Assembly: GCA_947463125.1 (NCBI GenBank)
Contig: CANHQZ010000008.1
Span: 1 to 64,000, forward strand
DNA: 64,000 nt
Reading direction: 5' to 3'
Source of the DNA: Flavobacteriales bacterium
Lineage (GTDB): Bacteria; Bacteroidota; Bacteroidia; NS11-12g; UBA955
Positions 19,716-28,291 of this stretch are shown piece after piece. The position numbers and the translations under genes were made by a program. The first letter of the stretch is position 1. Every line of letters begins with the position of its first letter. The notes below the pieces were generated by a model, which was not told the origin of the DNA, made no database searches, and saw only the letters and a list, made by a program, of their open reading frames with translations.

Positions 19716-22101
19716 CCGGATCGGTTTCGTGCATCATGGCATACACCTTCATGAATATTTCATCAACACCGGGTTTGCTGAAATAGTCACCATCAGTGCC
19801 ATAGGCCGGCCTGTGGGGCTGCGCGGCGATGGTGAGCGGAGCGCTGTCGAGGTAGCGGTAACCGCCCTGTTTTTCCAGTATCTGCTGCAATATAAACGCC
19901 GATGCACCGCCGGGCACATCTTCATCCAGCACCACCAAACGGTTGGTTTCTTTCAGGCTCTCCACAATCAGGTGGTTCACATCAAAGGGCAGCAAGGTCT
20001 GCACATCGATAATCTCCAAACGAATGCCATGTTCGGCCAGCATATCTGCTGCTTCCAGGGCTATGCGGCAACAGCTGCCGTAGGTTACCAGCGTGGCATG
20101 TTCGCCGTAGCGCAATGTATCCGGACGGCCCAGCGGCACGGTAAACTCGTCCATATTCTGGGGCAGTTTTTCCTTGATACGGTAACCGTTCAGGCATTCC
20201 ACCACCAGGGCGGGTTCGTCGCTTTTCAGCAGGGTATTGTACATGCCTGCAGCCTGGGTCATGTTGCGGGGCACACACACGTGCATGCCGCGCACCGCAT
20301 GGATGATGGTTCCCATGGGGCTTCCGCTGTGCCATATGCCTTCCAGCCTGTGGCCACGGGTACGGATAATCACCGGTGCTTTTTGTCCGCCTTTGGTGCG
20401 GTATTGCAGCGTAGCTATATCATCGCTCATCACTTCCAGCGCATAGAGCAGGTAATCGAGGTACTGTATTTCGGCGATGGGGCGCAGGCCGCGCATGGAA
20501 GCGCCGAGGCCCTCTCCTACTATGCTCCACTCACGGATGCCTTTATCGGTCACGCGAAGTTCGCCGTATTTCTCCTGTAAACCACTGAATCCCTGGTTCA
20601 CATCTCCGATTTTTCCCACGTCTTCGCCGAAGGCAAATACACGCGGATCGCGCTGCATAGCCGCATCGAAGCATGCGCGCACCACCATGTAGCCATCCAC
20701 GGTTTCATCGCTGAATTGGGGCGGCACTTCGGGCACCGAAAGCGCGCTGCCGGGGCCCTGGCTGTGCAGGTGGCTGCTGTAGCGGTTGTGGTTCAGTTCG
20801 GTAAAACGGCTGTAATAATACAGCAGGGGTTGCTTTTGCGCCGCATCCAGAGAAGCGGTGAGGCGCAACGCCTTGTGCAGTGCGTTTCCTATGTCTTTGC
20901 GCAAAGGATCGGATTTGCTTTGCAAACCTGCGCTGATTTCGGCAAACTCGGCGGTGGCAACACCCTGCGCGGCCATGTTGTTTATGATATCGCAAAAACC
21001 GGCCACCTCCGATTTGATGGTGCCCAGAAATGCGTTCCACGCGGCCTTTTGGGCGTCGCGCACGCTTTGCGTGGCTTCTTGTTCAATGGCATCGGCCTCT
21101 TCGGCAGTAGCCAGGTCATTGGCGATAAGCCATTCGCGCATTTTGGCAATACAATCATAATCCTGTTCCCATTCCAGGCGATCTTTGCTTTTGTAGCGCT
21201 CGTGGCTGCCGCTGGTGCTGTGGCCCTGGGGCTGGGTCACTTCGGTAACGTGCACCAGCACGGGGGTGTGCTTTTGGCGGCAAACGTCTGCGGCCTGTTT
21301 ATACACTTTGCAGAGCTCGGCATAATCCCAGCCCTTCACGGTGAATATTTCCATGCCCTGCCCGAATTTGTCGGTCTGGAAGCCGCTGAGCAGGCGTGAT
21401 ATGTTTTCTTTGGCTGTTTGGTATTTGGCAGGCACGGAAATGCCGTAGCCATCGTCCCACACGCTCATCAGCAGGGGCACCTGCATCACGCAGGCGGCGT
21501 TCATGGTTTCCCAGAAGATGCCTTCGCTGGTACTGGCGTTGCCGATGGTGCCAAACGCGATTTCATTGCCTTTCAGCGAAAAATCGGTGTAGGCGTGCAG
21601 GGCGGGGTTTTCGCGGTATAACTTGCTTGCGAGTGCCAATCCCAGCAGGCGCGGCATTTGGCCTGCAGTGGGTGAAATATCGGCGCTGCAGTTGGGGCGA
21701 TCGGTTTGGGGCAGCCAGTTGCCCTGCTCATCGAGCAGGCGGGTGGCAAAGTGCCCGTTCATGCTGCGGCCGCCGCTGGCGGGTTCGCGGTCGGTGTTGG
21801 GGTCGGCGTAGAGCTGGGCAAAGAATTGCTGCACGGTGCTCATGCCGCGGGCAAACATGAAGGTTTGGTCGCGGTAGTAGCCGCTGCGCCAGTCGCCATT
21901 TTGAAACACTTTGGCCATGGCAATCTGTGCCACTTCTTTTCCATCGCCGAAAATGCCGAATTTGGCTTTTCCGGTCAGCACTTCCTTTCGGCCCAGGAGA
22001 CTTGCCTGACGGCTCTCACAGGCCATGCGGAAATCGTGGAGCACCTGTTTGCGAAAGTCTTCCCTTGTTAGGGCTGCGGGGGCGTTGGCAGCATCTTCCA
22101 T
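19693..22101 (-). CDS. Fused alpha/beta E1 component of 2-oxo acid (branched-chain type) dehydrogenase
   Basis: N-half alpha subunit (GDWRSGYYRDQTFMFA, GNASTSEGIFWETMN, TSGSHERYKSKDRLEWE), C-half beta subunit (VFAFGEDVGKIGDVNQGFSGLQEKYG, DVQTLLPFD, DEDVPGGASAFILQ). Confidence 0.93.
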   Translation of the reverse strand: MEDAANAPAALTREDFRKQVLHDFRMACESRQASLLGRKEVLTGKAKFGIFGDGKEVAQIAMAKVFQNGDWRSGYYRDQTFMFARGMSTVQQFFAQLYADPNTDREPASGGRSMNGHFATRLLDEQGNWLPQTDRPNCSADISPTAGQMPRLLGLALASKLYRENPALHAYTDFSLKGNEIAFGTIGNASTSEGIFWETMNAACVMQVPLLMSVWDDGYGISVPAKYQTAKENISRLLSGFQTDKFGQGMEIFTVKGWDYAELCKVYKQAADVCRQKHTPVLVHVTEVTQPQGHSTSGSHERYKSKDRLEWEQDYDCIAKMREWLIANDLATAEEADAIEQEATQSVRDAQKAAWNAFLGTIKSEVAGFCDIINNMAAQGVATAEFAEISAGLQSKSDPLRKDIGNALHKALRLTASLDAAQKQPLLYYYSRFTELNHNRYSSHLHSQGPGSALSVPEVPPQFSDETVDGYMVVRACFDAAMQRDPRVFAFGEDVGKIGDVNQGFSGLQEKYGELRVTDKGIREWSIVGEGLGASMRGLRPIAEIQYLDYLLYALEVMSDDIATLQYRTKGGQKAPVIIRTRGHRLEGIWHSGSPMGTIIHAVRGMHVCVPRNMTQAAGMYNTLLKSDEPALVVECLNGYRIKEKLPQNMDEFTVPLGRPDTLRYGEHATLVTYGSCCRIALEAADMLAEHGIRLEIIDVQTLLPFDVNHLIVESLKETNRLVVLDEDVPGGASAFILQQILEKQGGYRYLDSAPLTIAAQPHRPAYGTDGDYFSKPGVDEIFMKVYAMMHETDPVTWPALL

Positions 22102-22137
22102 TTGTGGTGCAAAAATACGGCTTTTTCTATTACGGGA

Positions 22138-22257
22138 TTACTTCTTGCGGCGCAGCCACCATGCCAGGCCTATTCCCATGATGGCGCCGAAGAGAATGGG
22201 CAGCCAATAGTTGGGTTCACGAGACTGAGTTTGCAGGATGATGGCGGTTAGGGGCAT
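22138..22257 (-). CDS. Small single-TM protein (39 aa), not in the ORF track
   Basis: MPLTAIILQTQSREPNYWLPILFGAIMGIGLAWWLRRKK*; TM helix + positive C-terminal tail, just upstream of the E1 gene on the same strand. Confidence 0.55.
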   Translation of the reverse strand: MPLTAIILQTQSREPNYWLPILFGAIMGIGLAWWLRRKK

Positions 22258-22306
22258 GGTGCAAAGGTAGGGCGGAGCGTATTTAATAGAACAATGCCTT
22301 TTGGGA

Positions 22307-22689
22307 TTATTCTATCCATTCAAACAGGTAATTGTCCTCAAATTCAACATTGAATTTCTGCAACATTTCGTGGTATTCATCGTTTGAATTTTGTTTGGCT
22401 GTGATGTTTCTCCTGGTTGTTAATGTAATTTATGATGGTAACGCATTGGGAATGGGCGTAGGGAAAAGCCCCAAAACCGCTCTGCCATTGAAATTTGCCG
22501 GGTATTCATTTTTTTATTGATCCATTTGGAAGAATTGGCTTTGATGTCTTTCACAATTTCTGACAAGCATTTATCGGGACTCAGGCTGAGCAATATGTGA
22601 ATGTGGTCTGCTACCCCACCGATGGCATATATCTTTTGATTTTTGCCGTTTACCGTACCGCAGATGTATTTATACAATTCGTAAACCAA
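22307..22689 (-). pseudogene. Decayed IS200/RAYT-type (Y1) transposase
   Basis: IYAIGGVADHIHILLSLSPDKCLSEIVKDIKANSSKWINKK in one frame, PGKFQWQSGFGAFPYAHSQCVTIINYINNQEKHH in a second, DEYHEMLQKFNVEFEDNYLFEWIE* in a third; N-terminus missing. Confidence 0.85.
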
Positions 22690-22830
22690 GGAACGGAACC
22701 TACATTTGCAGGTATCATTCTGTTATTTCTGTTCTATTCATCATGGGTATAATAAAAATGCCGGGAGCATTGCAGTTATCAAGGCCTCCGTTTTTTTATG
22801 CATCTTTGCAGGCAATAAAAAGTAGCAGGA

Positions 22831-23475
22831 TTGGAGCCAACATTTCACATAATCGAAAATATTCATTCCGCTAATTTCCGCGCGGCAACAGACATTTACA
22901 TACAGTCCTTTCCTGCCAATGAAAGGCAGCCATTGTCGGTAATTGAACAGCGGGTGAAAGATGGATTATCGCTCATGTTCACCGCAGAACTCGAGAATAA
23001 AACCCTGGCATTTGGATTGCTCTGGCCATTTCAAAACAGCCAATTTATTTTGCTGGATTACCTGGCAGTTGCCCCGGGTAACAGGCAAAGCAATTTGGGC
23101 TCGGCCCTTTTCAGATACATGGCAAAATTGGTAAATGACCAAGGAAAAACCCTGGTTATTGAAACAGAGCATCCTGCTTATGGTGATAACCGGGAAGAAC
23201 GACAGAAACGCCTGGCTTTTTATTTTAAAAATGGCTGTTACCTACTTAAAGATGTTCCTTACATATTGCCACCTTTGGATGGTTCTATGCCCACAGAAAT
23301 GTGCATTATGGTTCATCCGCCTCATGGCCGGCACAATTTCCCCCCTGAGGAAATCAAAGTTCTCATTATACGTTTGTATGAAGAGTTGTACGGAAGGGAT
23401 GAAAATGATGCCATTCTGCAAAATTTTATTCATAAATTGCCGACCGAAATAATCCTCTCAAAAAGCATATCATGA
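22831..23475 (+). CDS. GNAT family N-acetyltransferase
   Basis: ILLDYLAVAPGNRQSNLGSALFRYMAK GNAT motif A-like; TTG start. Confidence 0.8.
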   Translation: MEPTFHIIENIHSANFRAATDIYIQSFPANERQPLSVIEQRVKDGLSLMFTAELENKTLAFGLLWPFQNSQFILLDYLAVAPGNRQSNLGSALFRYMAKLVNDQGKTLVIETEHPAYGDNREERQKRLAFYFKNGCYLLKDVPYILPPLDGSMPTEMCIMVHPPHGRHNFPPEEIKVLIIRLYEELYGRDENDAILQNFIHKLPTEIILSKSIS

Positions 23476-23906
23476 CCACGGTTGAGTTACTGAACTTTAT
23501 TGTCACTTCGCTATCTACACTTTTATCGGCCATAGCTATATTTTTATATATCGTTTTATGGTATAAAGACAAAACACATAGCAATTATGATGTTTTTGAT
23601 GCCACCTATCTTGATATATTAAAAACGGGCATGGACAATCCTGAATTCAGAAATCCAACTTACACCAAAAACTACAAAAATCTAGCGGATAACGAAAGAA
23701 TCCGTTACGAAACCTATGCGTTTATTTGCTGGAATTTTTGTGAAACAATTGTAGATAAGGGCGATAAAAACTTAATGAAAACATGGGGCGTGGTAATTGA
23801 AGCTGAAAACGCGCTTCACCGCACCTGGTTTGACAGTCCGGAAAATAAAAGCAAGTTTAAGGAAGAGTTCATAACCTACATTGCAAACAATTACAAGGCA
23901 GTGTAA
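23472..23906 (+). CDS. Hypothetical membrane-anchored protein
   Basis: N-terminal TM (FIVTSLSTLLSAIAIFLYIVLWY), ATGA overlap with upstream GNAT gene. Confidence 0.7.
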   Translation: MTTVELLNFIVTSLSTLLSAIAIFLYIVLWYKDKTHSNYDVFDATYLDILKTGMDNPEFRNPTYTKNYKNLADNERIRYETYAFICWNFCETIVDKGDKNLMKTWGVVIEAENALHRTWFDSPENKSKFKEEFITYIANNYKAV

Positions 23907-23998
23907 CTGCATTGGCATAGTCCCCAAACGAATTAAATAAACATTGGTTTAATTATTATTGGGTGAATTACAATATCTACAACGCCCAAAGGTGATAC

Positions 23999-26191
23999 CT
24001 AACGTTTATAATTTATATCGTTTCCAATAACTTTTATAAAAACACCAACCACCTTTAAGTTTATAGTTCCTTCATCACGTAAAATAATTGGAGGATAATA
24101 ATTACTTGACCTGGGCAGCAAAGTTATTTCCTCATGTTTCCATCCTTCTTCAGAGACCGTCTTCTTGCTTGTGTATTCTTTAACAGTATAATTTGATCCT
24201 GTATCAGAATCATTAAAATCCGTCATTTCCACCAATACTATTTTACCATTTCTGCTTCCACCGATGTACCGTTCAAATAAACAAACTGAATTATTGGGAA
24301 TAATCTTATTCATGGACTCACCAATGACCTTACAAGCAAAATAATCTTTACCTAAATCAAAATCCTCTGTGAGTTCAATATATTTAGTGCTTTCAACTTG
24401 TTGCAACGAAGAAAATGAACCTGCAGCAATTTTAAGGTCATAATACGGAATTGTGCGTTCAGTGGGAGCATCGACGATACTTATGACAGGAACATCTTTA
24501 ACTTTTGTTTGTAACGGTATAAACTGTGTCAAATAATTTTTTAAATTATCATTCACTGCATAAATAAAGGTACCCTTTATACCTCTGAGTAGGATAGTTT
24601 TATAAATATTGACAATATATTCCTTTAAAATACTCTCGGCTGATATGGTATTTTTACCAGCTTTATCTTTATAACGATCTTTATAAATAATAAACTGGTT
24701 GTTTTCAAAATCATAATCTATTTCAGGCCCTATAATCACACCGGTATAATTTAGATCATATCCCTGAGTGGTATGAATGCAACCAACCTCATTAATGGAA
24801 TTGGGAGAATTTACCCAATCTACTGCCACACTATTCCATTTTAGCTTGACATTACTGATTTCTATATCAAATTTATTTTTATCTTTTTTAGAAACCCACT
24901 CCCACGCATAACCCGCAACAAGCCTTGAAAGTCCTTCTTTATTTTCTTTTTCTGATATTTCATTGACTAAATCATCAATATTATCAAACAATTTTAATTC
25001 AAAATCTATTGCTTTAAAGGGATTTAAATTGTTTGTCTTAGCATCAAATAAATTGTGTATAAAATTGACATAATTAACACCCCCTTTTGATCGAAACTGT
25101 GTTCTCAGAGTTTCAATCCGAGTTGATTTATTTTTTTCGAGAATTATAAACCTTTCCCTCGGAACATCCGATGGTTTTATAGATTGAAACCGATCATAAA
25201 ATATTAAACTTTTTTTTGACTGATGCAGCACCCAATCTAATTCAGTACAGGTAAATTTATCCATGCCGAATTTTTCTGATGTAATATCAAAAGGTTTAAA
25301 ATATGGACCCAAATTAACCCGTTGTCTCAACCTATGACCTTCATCCACAATAATCAAATCATACTTTTTCTTTGCTAAGTCAGATGGTCCTATTACCATG
25401 TCGCCTGACAGTCCCTTTATGTTTTTAAAAACCTTGGAAATGGTTTTACGGAATGATGCCATGGGAATAACCAGCGCCATGTTAAGATTAGAGTACTTCC
25501 TTTTAACCTTTTCAATTAATGTAAAAAGTTCTTCATCCTCATCAAAATCTGATGTGTTAAAATCATCAAGATTGGTCTTTAAAAGTTTAAAAATGAAAAT
25601 AGCGAGAATGGATTTACCTGTTCCGGCACCACCTTGTATAAGACTGGTTTTGGCTTCCTCATCCAAAAGGCAGTTAAGAATCATTTTTAAGCTAGAAATT
25701 TGTTCTTGGGACAACGATTTATATGGAGAATATTTAAAAAGATCTGAATTATCAATATGCTCTAGTGAATGACGTGCGATACCGAGACTTCTTAATTCAT
25801 TCCAGATTTCTTTAAAAATATTCCAGTAAATTTCTTTTTGCTGATAATACCGGTGATTGGTAATGCCCAAATTTGCATTCTGCAAGGTGTAAATTCCATC
25901 AGCAGATATGTATCTGATTAGGTAAGATTCAAGGTCCAGTGCTACAGACTTGTTAAAGAGACTGCTTAAAACTAGATGTACTTTGGTGTTTTTCTGTTTC
26001 TGATGGTTCTTAACATGGGCCTTAAGCCTACTAACAACATCTGTTGTTTCTCCAACATATGCTTCTTGCGATTTTTCATTGTTAAGAAAATAAACTATAG
26101 GCCATGATAAAAATCCTCTATGATTTTCAGTTATTTCAATTTCTGTATTTGAATTGAAATCATATTGAAAAATAGAAAATTCTTTGTCCAT
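23999..26191 (-). CDS. GIY-YIG nuclease / DUF2075-type SF1 helicase / S24 (LexA-UmuD-like) peptidase fusion protein
   Basis: GIY-YIG: PIVYFLNN..AYVGETTDVVSRLKAH..LDLESYLI (about 25862-26104). Helicase: QGGAGTGKS (25610-25633), LIIVDEGHR, LRTQFRS, CIHTTQGYDLNYTGVIIGPE, ILLRGIKGTFIYAV. S24: IAAGSF..FACKVIGESMNKIIPNNSV..GKIVLVE..YTVKEY..ITLLPRSSNYYPPI..VVGVFIKVI (about 24002-24445). Confidence 0.88.
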   Translation of the reverse strand: MDKEFSIFQYDFNSNTEIEITENHRGFLSWPIVYFLNNEKSQEAYVGETTDVVSRLKAHVKNHQKQKNTKVHLVLSSLFNKSVALDLESYLIRYISADGIYTLQNANLGITNHRYYQQKEIYWNIFKEIWNELRSLGIARHSLEHIDNSDLFKYSPYKSLSQEQISSLKMILNCLLDEEAKTSLIQGGAGTGKSILAIFIFKLLKTNLDDFNTSDFDEDEELFTLIEKVKRKYSNLNMALVIPMASFRKTISKVFKNIKGLSGDMVIGPSDLAKKKYDLIIVDEGHRLRQRVNLGPYFKPFDITSEKFGMDKFTCTELDWVLHQSKKSLIFYDRFQSIKPSDVPRERFIILEKNKSTRIETLRTQFRSKGGVNYVNFIHNLFDAKTNNLNPFKAIDFELKLFDNIDDLVNEISEKENKEGLSRLVAGYAWEWVSKKDKNKFDIEISNVKLKWNSVAVDWVNSPNSINEVGCIHTTQGYDLNYTGVIIGPEIDYDFENNQFIIYKDRYKDKAGKNTISAESILKEYIVNIYKTILLRGIKGTFIYAVNDNLKNYLTQFIPLQTKVKDVPVISIVDAPTERTIPYYDLKIAAGSFSSLQQVESTKYIELTEDFDLGKDYFACKVIGESMNKIIPNNSVCLFERYIGGSRNGKIVLVEMTDFNDSDTGSNYTVKEYTSKKTVSEEGWKHEEITLLPRSSNYYPPIILRDEGTINLKVVGVFIKVIGNDINYKR

Positions 26192-26521
26192 TTATAACTC
26201 ATTATATTTTTTTGCTGTTCCTTTTGCTTTTTCAACTGGATACTTCTCACCATTTTTTCTAACTTTTTCTAATACAATATCCTTTACATCAAGATTATAT
26301 TTATCGGCTAACAAAAACGCATAGGCAAAAACATCTGCTAATTCTTCTTTTATTTTTTCAGGATTAGCCTCCCCGGCATTTTTCCAAAGAAACAACTCCA
26401 ATAATTCTCCTGCTTCGACATTAACCGCGAGCGCTAAATCTTTGGGATTATGAAACTGTTCCCAGTCTCTTTCATTTCGAAATTTTATTAATGCCTCAGT
26501 TATTTGTGAAAAATCACTCAT
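26192..26521 (-). CDS. MazG-like nucleotide pyrophosphohydrolase
   Basis: FRNERDWEQFHNPKDLALAVNVEAGELLELFLWKN...KIKEELADVFAYAFLLADKYNLD; stop abuts start of helicase gene. Confidence 0.92.
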   Translation of the reverse strand: MSDFSQITEALIKFRNERDWEQFHNPKDLALAVNVEAGELLELFLWKNAGEANPEKIKEELADVFAYAFLLADKYNLDVKDIVLEKVRKNGEKYPVEKAKGTAKKYNEL

Positions 26522-26696
26522 ACACGCAAAAGTAATGAAGTAGTTGCTATACCTTAGCGAATGTTTCTCTTAAAATAATAAACGATACTTCACTCAGTTA
26601 CACCACATACCCAAAAATTAACTCGGGCTTGGCGAAGGGTTCATGCTTCGGCGGGCTCGGCAGGACAATTTCGGTGGGCAATCGCTCAAAATCAGG

Positions 26697-26741
26697 CTTG
26701 TTGGTCTCGCCCCGCGCAGGCCTTCAGCAAAGACCAACAAG
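26697..26741. repeat. Inverted repeat (11-bp arms)
   Basis: cttgttggtct (26697-26707) / agaccaacaag (26731-26741). Confidence 0.6.
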
Positions 26742-26770
26742 GGGAATCTAAAAGATCACCGGCAACAAAC

Positions 26771-26930
26771 GGTCCCCTCTGGAGAGGGGTAATTGTGAGG
26801 TAATCGAAATCAGTGGCAATGTCTGGGGTGTGTTTTTCTGCATTTACAATCACACGCCCACCGCACACACACCCCAGCGGGTGAGCACCGGCAGCGCGTA
26901 TGGCGCATTTACCCCTCTCAAGAGGGGACC
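26771..26930. repeat. Nested REP/MITE-like palindromic intergenic element
   Basis: ggtcccctctggagaggggt (26771-26790) vs acccctctcaagaggggacc (26911-26930), 19/20 inverted; inner pair ctggggtgtgt (26823-26833) / acacaccccag (26867-26877). Confidence 0.7.
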
Positions 26931-27025
26931 GGTGAAGCGCAAAAGCAATGTATTACAGCGGGTTTATGTTACAATCTGAGATGCACAATGGTGCGTCTTT
27001 ACAGGGGCAGGTTATTCAACACTCC

Positions 27026-28291
27026 TCACAGCATCATCCGCACCGAAGCATAGGCTCCGAAACCGTTCAGCCTGCCGGGCAGTACCAGGCTTTCCAGGCC
27101 TTCCAATCGCAGGTTTGCAAACAAGCCGCCGCGCTGCATGGCTTTCCAGCTCCAGCTGCTCAGCAACCCAATATTCCAGGTATCAAACCCGCCCAACGAT
27201 ACGCAGGGATAAAACCGCAGATTACCCACTCCCAGCCTGGTATTGGGCTGCCAATCCAAGCGGGGCACGTAGCCGGGCAAGTTCCTGTAGCTGAGCGATA
27301 ACCAGCCCAAATGCTTGTGCAGCGCGCCTACACTCACTTCAAACGGCGCAAACAGGGTTTTGCTACTTCGGCTGCTGTCGAGACCAAGCTGCTGTTTTAC
27401 GGTGTCTACGCGGTCGCCAAACCAGTCGCCGCGGAATATTTTGTTGAGGGATGTGGTAGCTGCTTCCAAACGCACCGTGCTGCCGGCCATGCCGGGCAAG
27501 CGGCTGTAGGTGGTGAGCCCGCGGGTGTAATACAATCCTGCATTATCGACATTCAGGCTTATCAACTGCCAGGGACCCTTGGTAAAATCATACATGAGCC
27601 CCGCATTGACAGTAAGGCCAAAACCGCCTGTGGCACGCTGCACACTTCCGCCCCACATTACGTTCACGTTCTGGGCCAGTGTATCGGTAAACACCTGCGC
27701 CCTGAAATCATTCACTGCGCTATAGGATCGCAACCACCCGGGATTGATGCTGCCATTAAGGATTACATTGCCTTTGCCGCTCTTCAGCCTCCGGCCTTTC
27801 TCAAACCCAAAGCCAAATTCCACCACATCCCACTGCACAGCCTTGCGGATGCGGGCATCCAGGGTTTGGCCCATGTAAGCCCCATTGCCTTGAAAAACCA
27901 GGCGGAAGGCATCATCGTTAAAACGAATACCGCCCATCTGGTGGCGACGCACATAGAACTTGTCCGCCACATTCAGTTTCATGGTGGAAGCCAGTCCGCC
28001 ACGCACATTCGCTTTCAGGCGCTCTTCTGTTTCAGCAATGCGGTCCGTGGGAATATAACCGCCCAGCAGAAAACGGCCTGTAATGGCCAGCGGCATGCCC
28101 GGAGAACCGCTTTCGCTGTAGAAAGAAACCCCCAACGTTTTGCGGCGAATGGTAAAAACGGTGTCCCTGGTTGGCAACTGAACGGTCGGAACCACTTCCG
28201 GCGGCCGCATGGCCGTGCTGTCATCGATCTGTGCCTGCAGGGATTGGGCTGCCAATAGCAATCCCATTAAACATTTAAAACTGTGCTTCAT
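27026..28291 (-). CDS. Outer-membrane beta-barrel protein (DUF5723-like)
   Basis: Signal peptide, alternating beta-strand pattern, LGVSFYSESGSPGMPLAITGRFLLGGYIP. Confidence 0.6.
   Translation of the reverse strand: MKHSFKCLMGLLLAAQSLQAQIDDSTAMRPPEVVPTVQLPTRDTVFTIRRKTLGVSFYSESGSPGMPLAITGRFLLGGYIPTDRIAETEERLKANVRGGLASTMKLNVADKFYVRRHQMGGIRFNDDAFRLVFQGNGAYMGQTLDARIRKAVQWDVVEFGFGFEKGRRLKSGKGNVILNGSINPGWLRSYSAVNDFRAQVFTDTLAQNVNVMWGGSVQRATGGFGLTVNAGLMYDFTKGPWQLISLNVDNAGLYYTRGLTTYSRLPGMAGSTVRLEAATTSLNKIFRGDWFGDRVDTVKQQLGLDSSRSSKTLFAPFEVSVGALHKHLGWLSLSYRNLPGYVPRLDWQPNTRLGVGNLRFYPCVSLGGFDTWNIGLLSSWSWKAMQRGGLFANLRLEGLESLVLPGRLNGFGAYASVRMML

Noticed and set aside
21396-21860. 154-aa Arg/Cys/Trp-rich ORF on + strand
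   Set aside because: Shadow ORF of the high-GC part of the E1 dehydrogenase; composition is an artefact of the antisense frame
22420-22689. Intact 89-aa gene as given in the ORF track
   Set aside because: It is only the central fragment of an IS200-type transposase; remaining motifs continue in other frames, so it is annotated as a pseudogene
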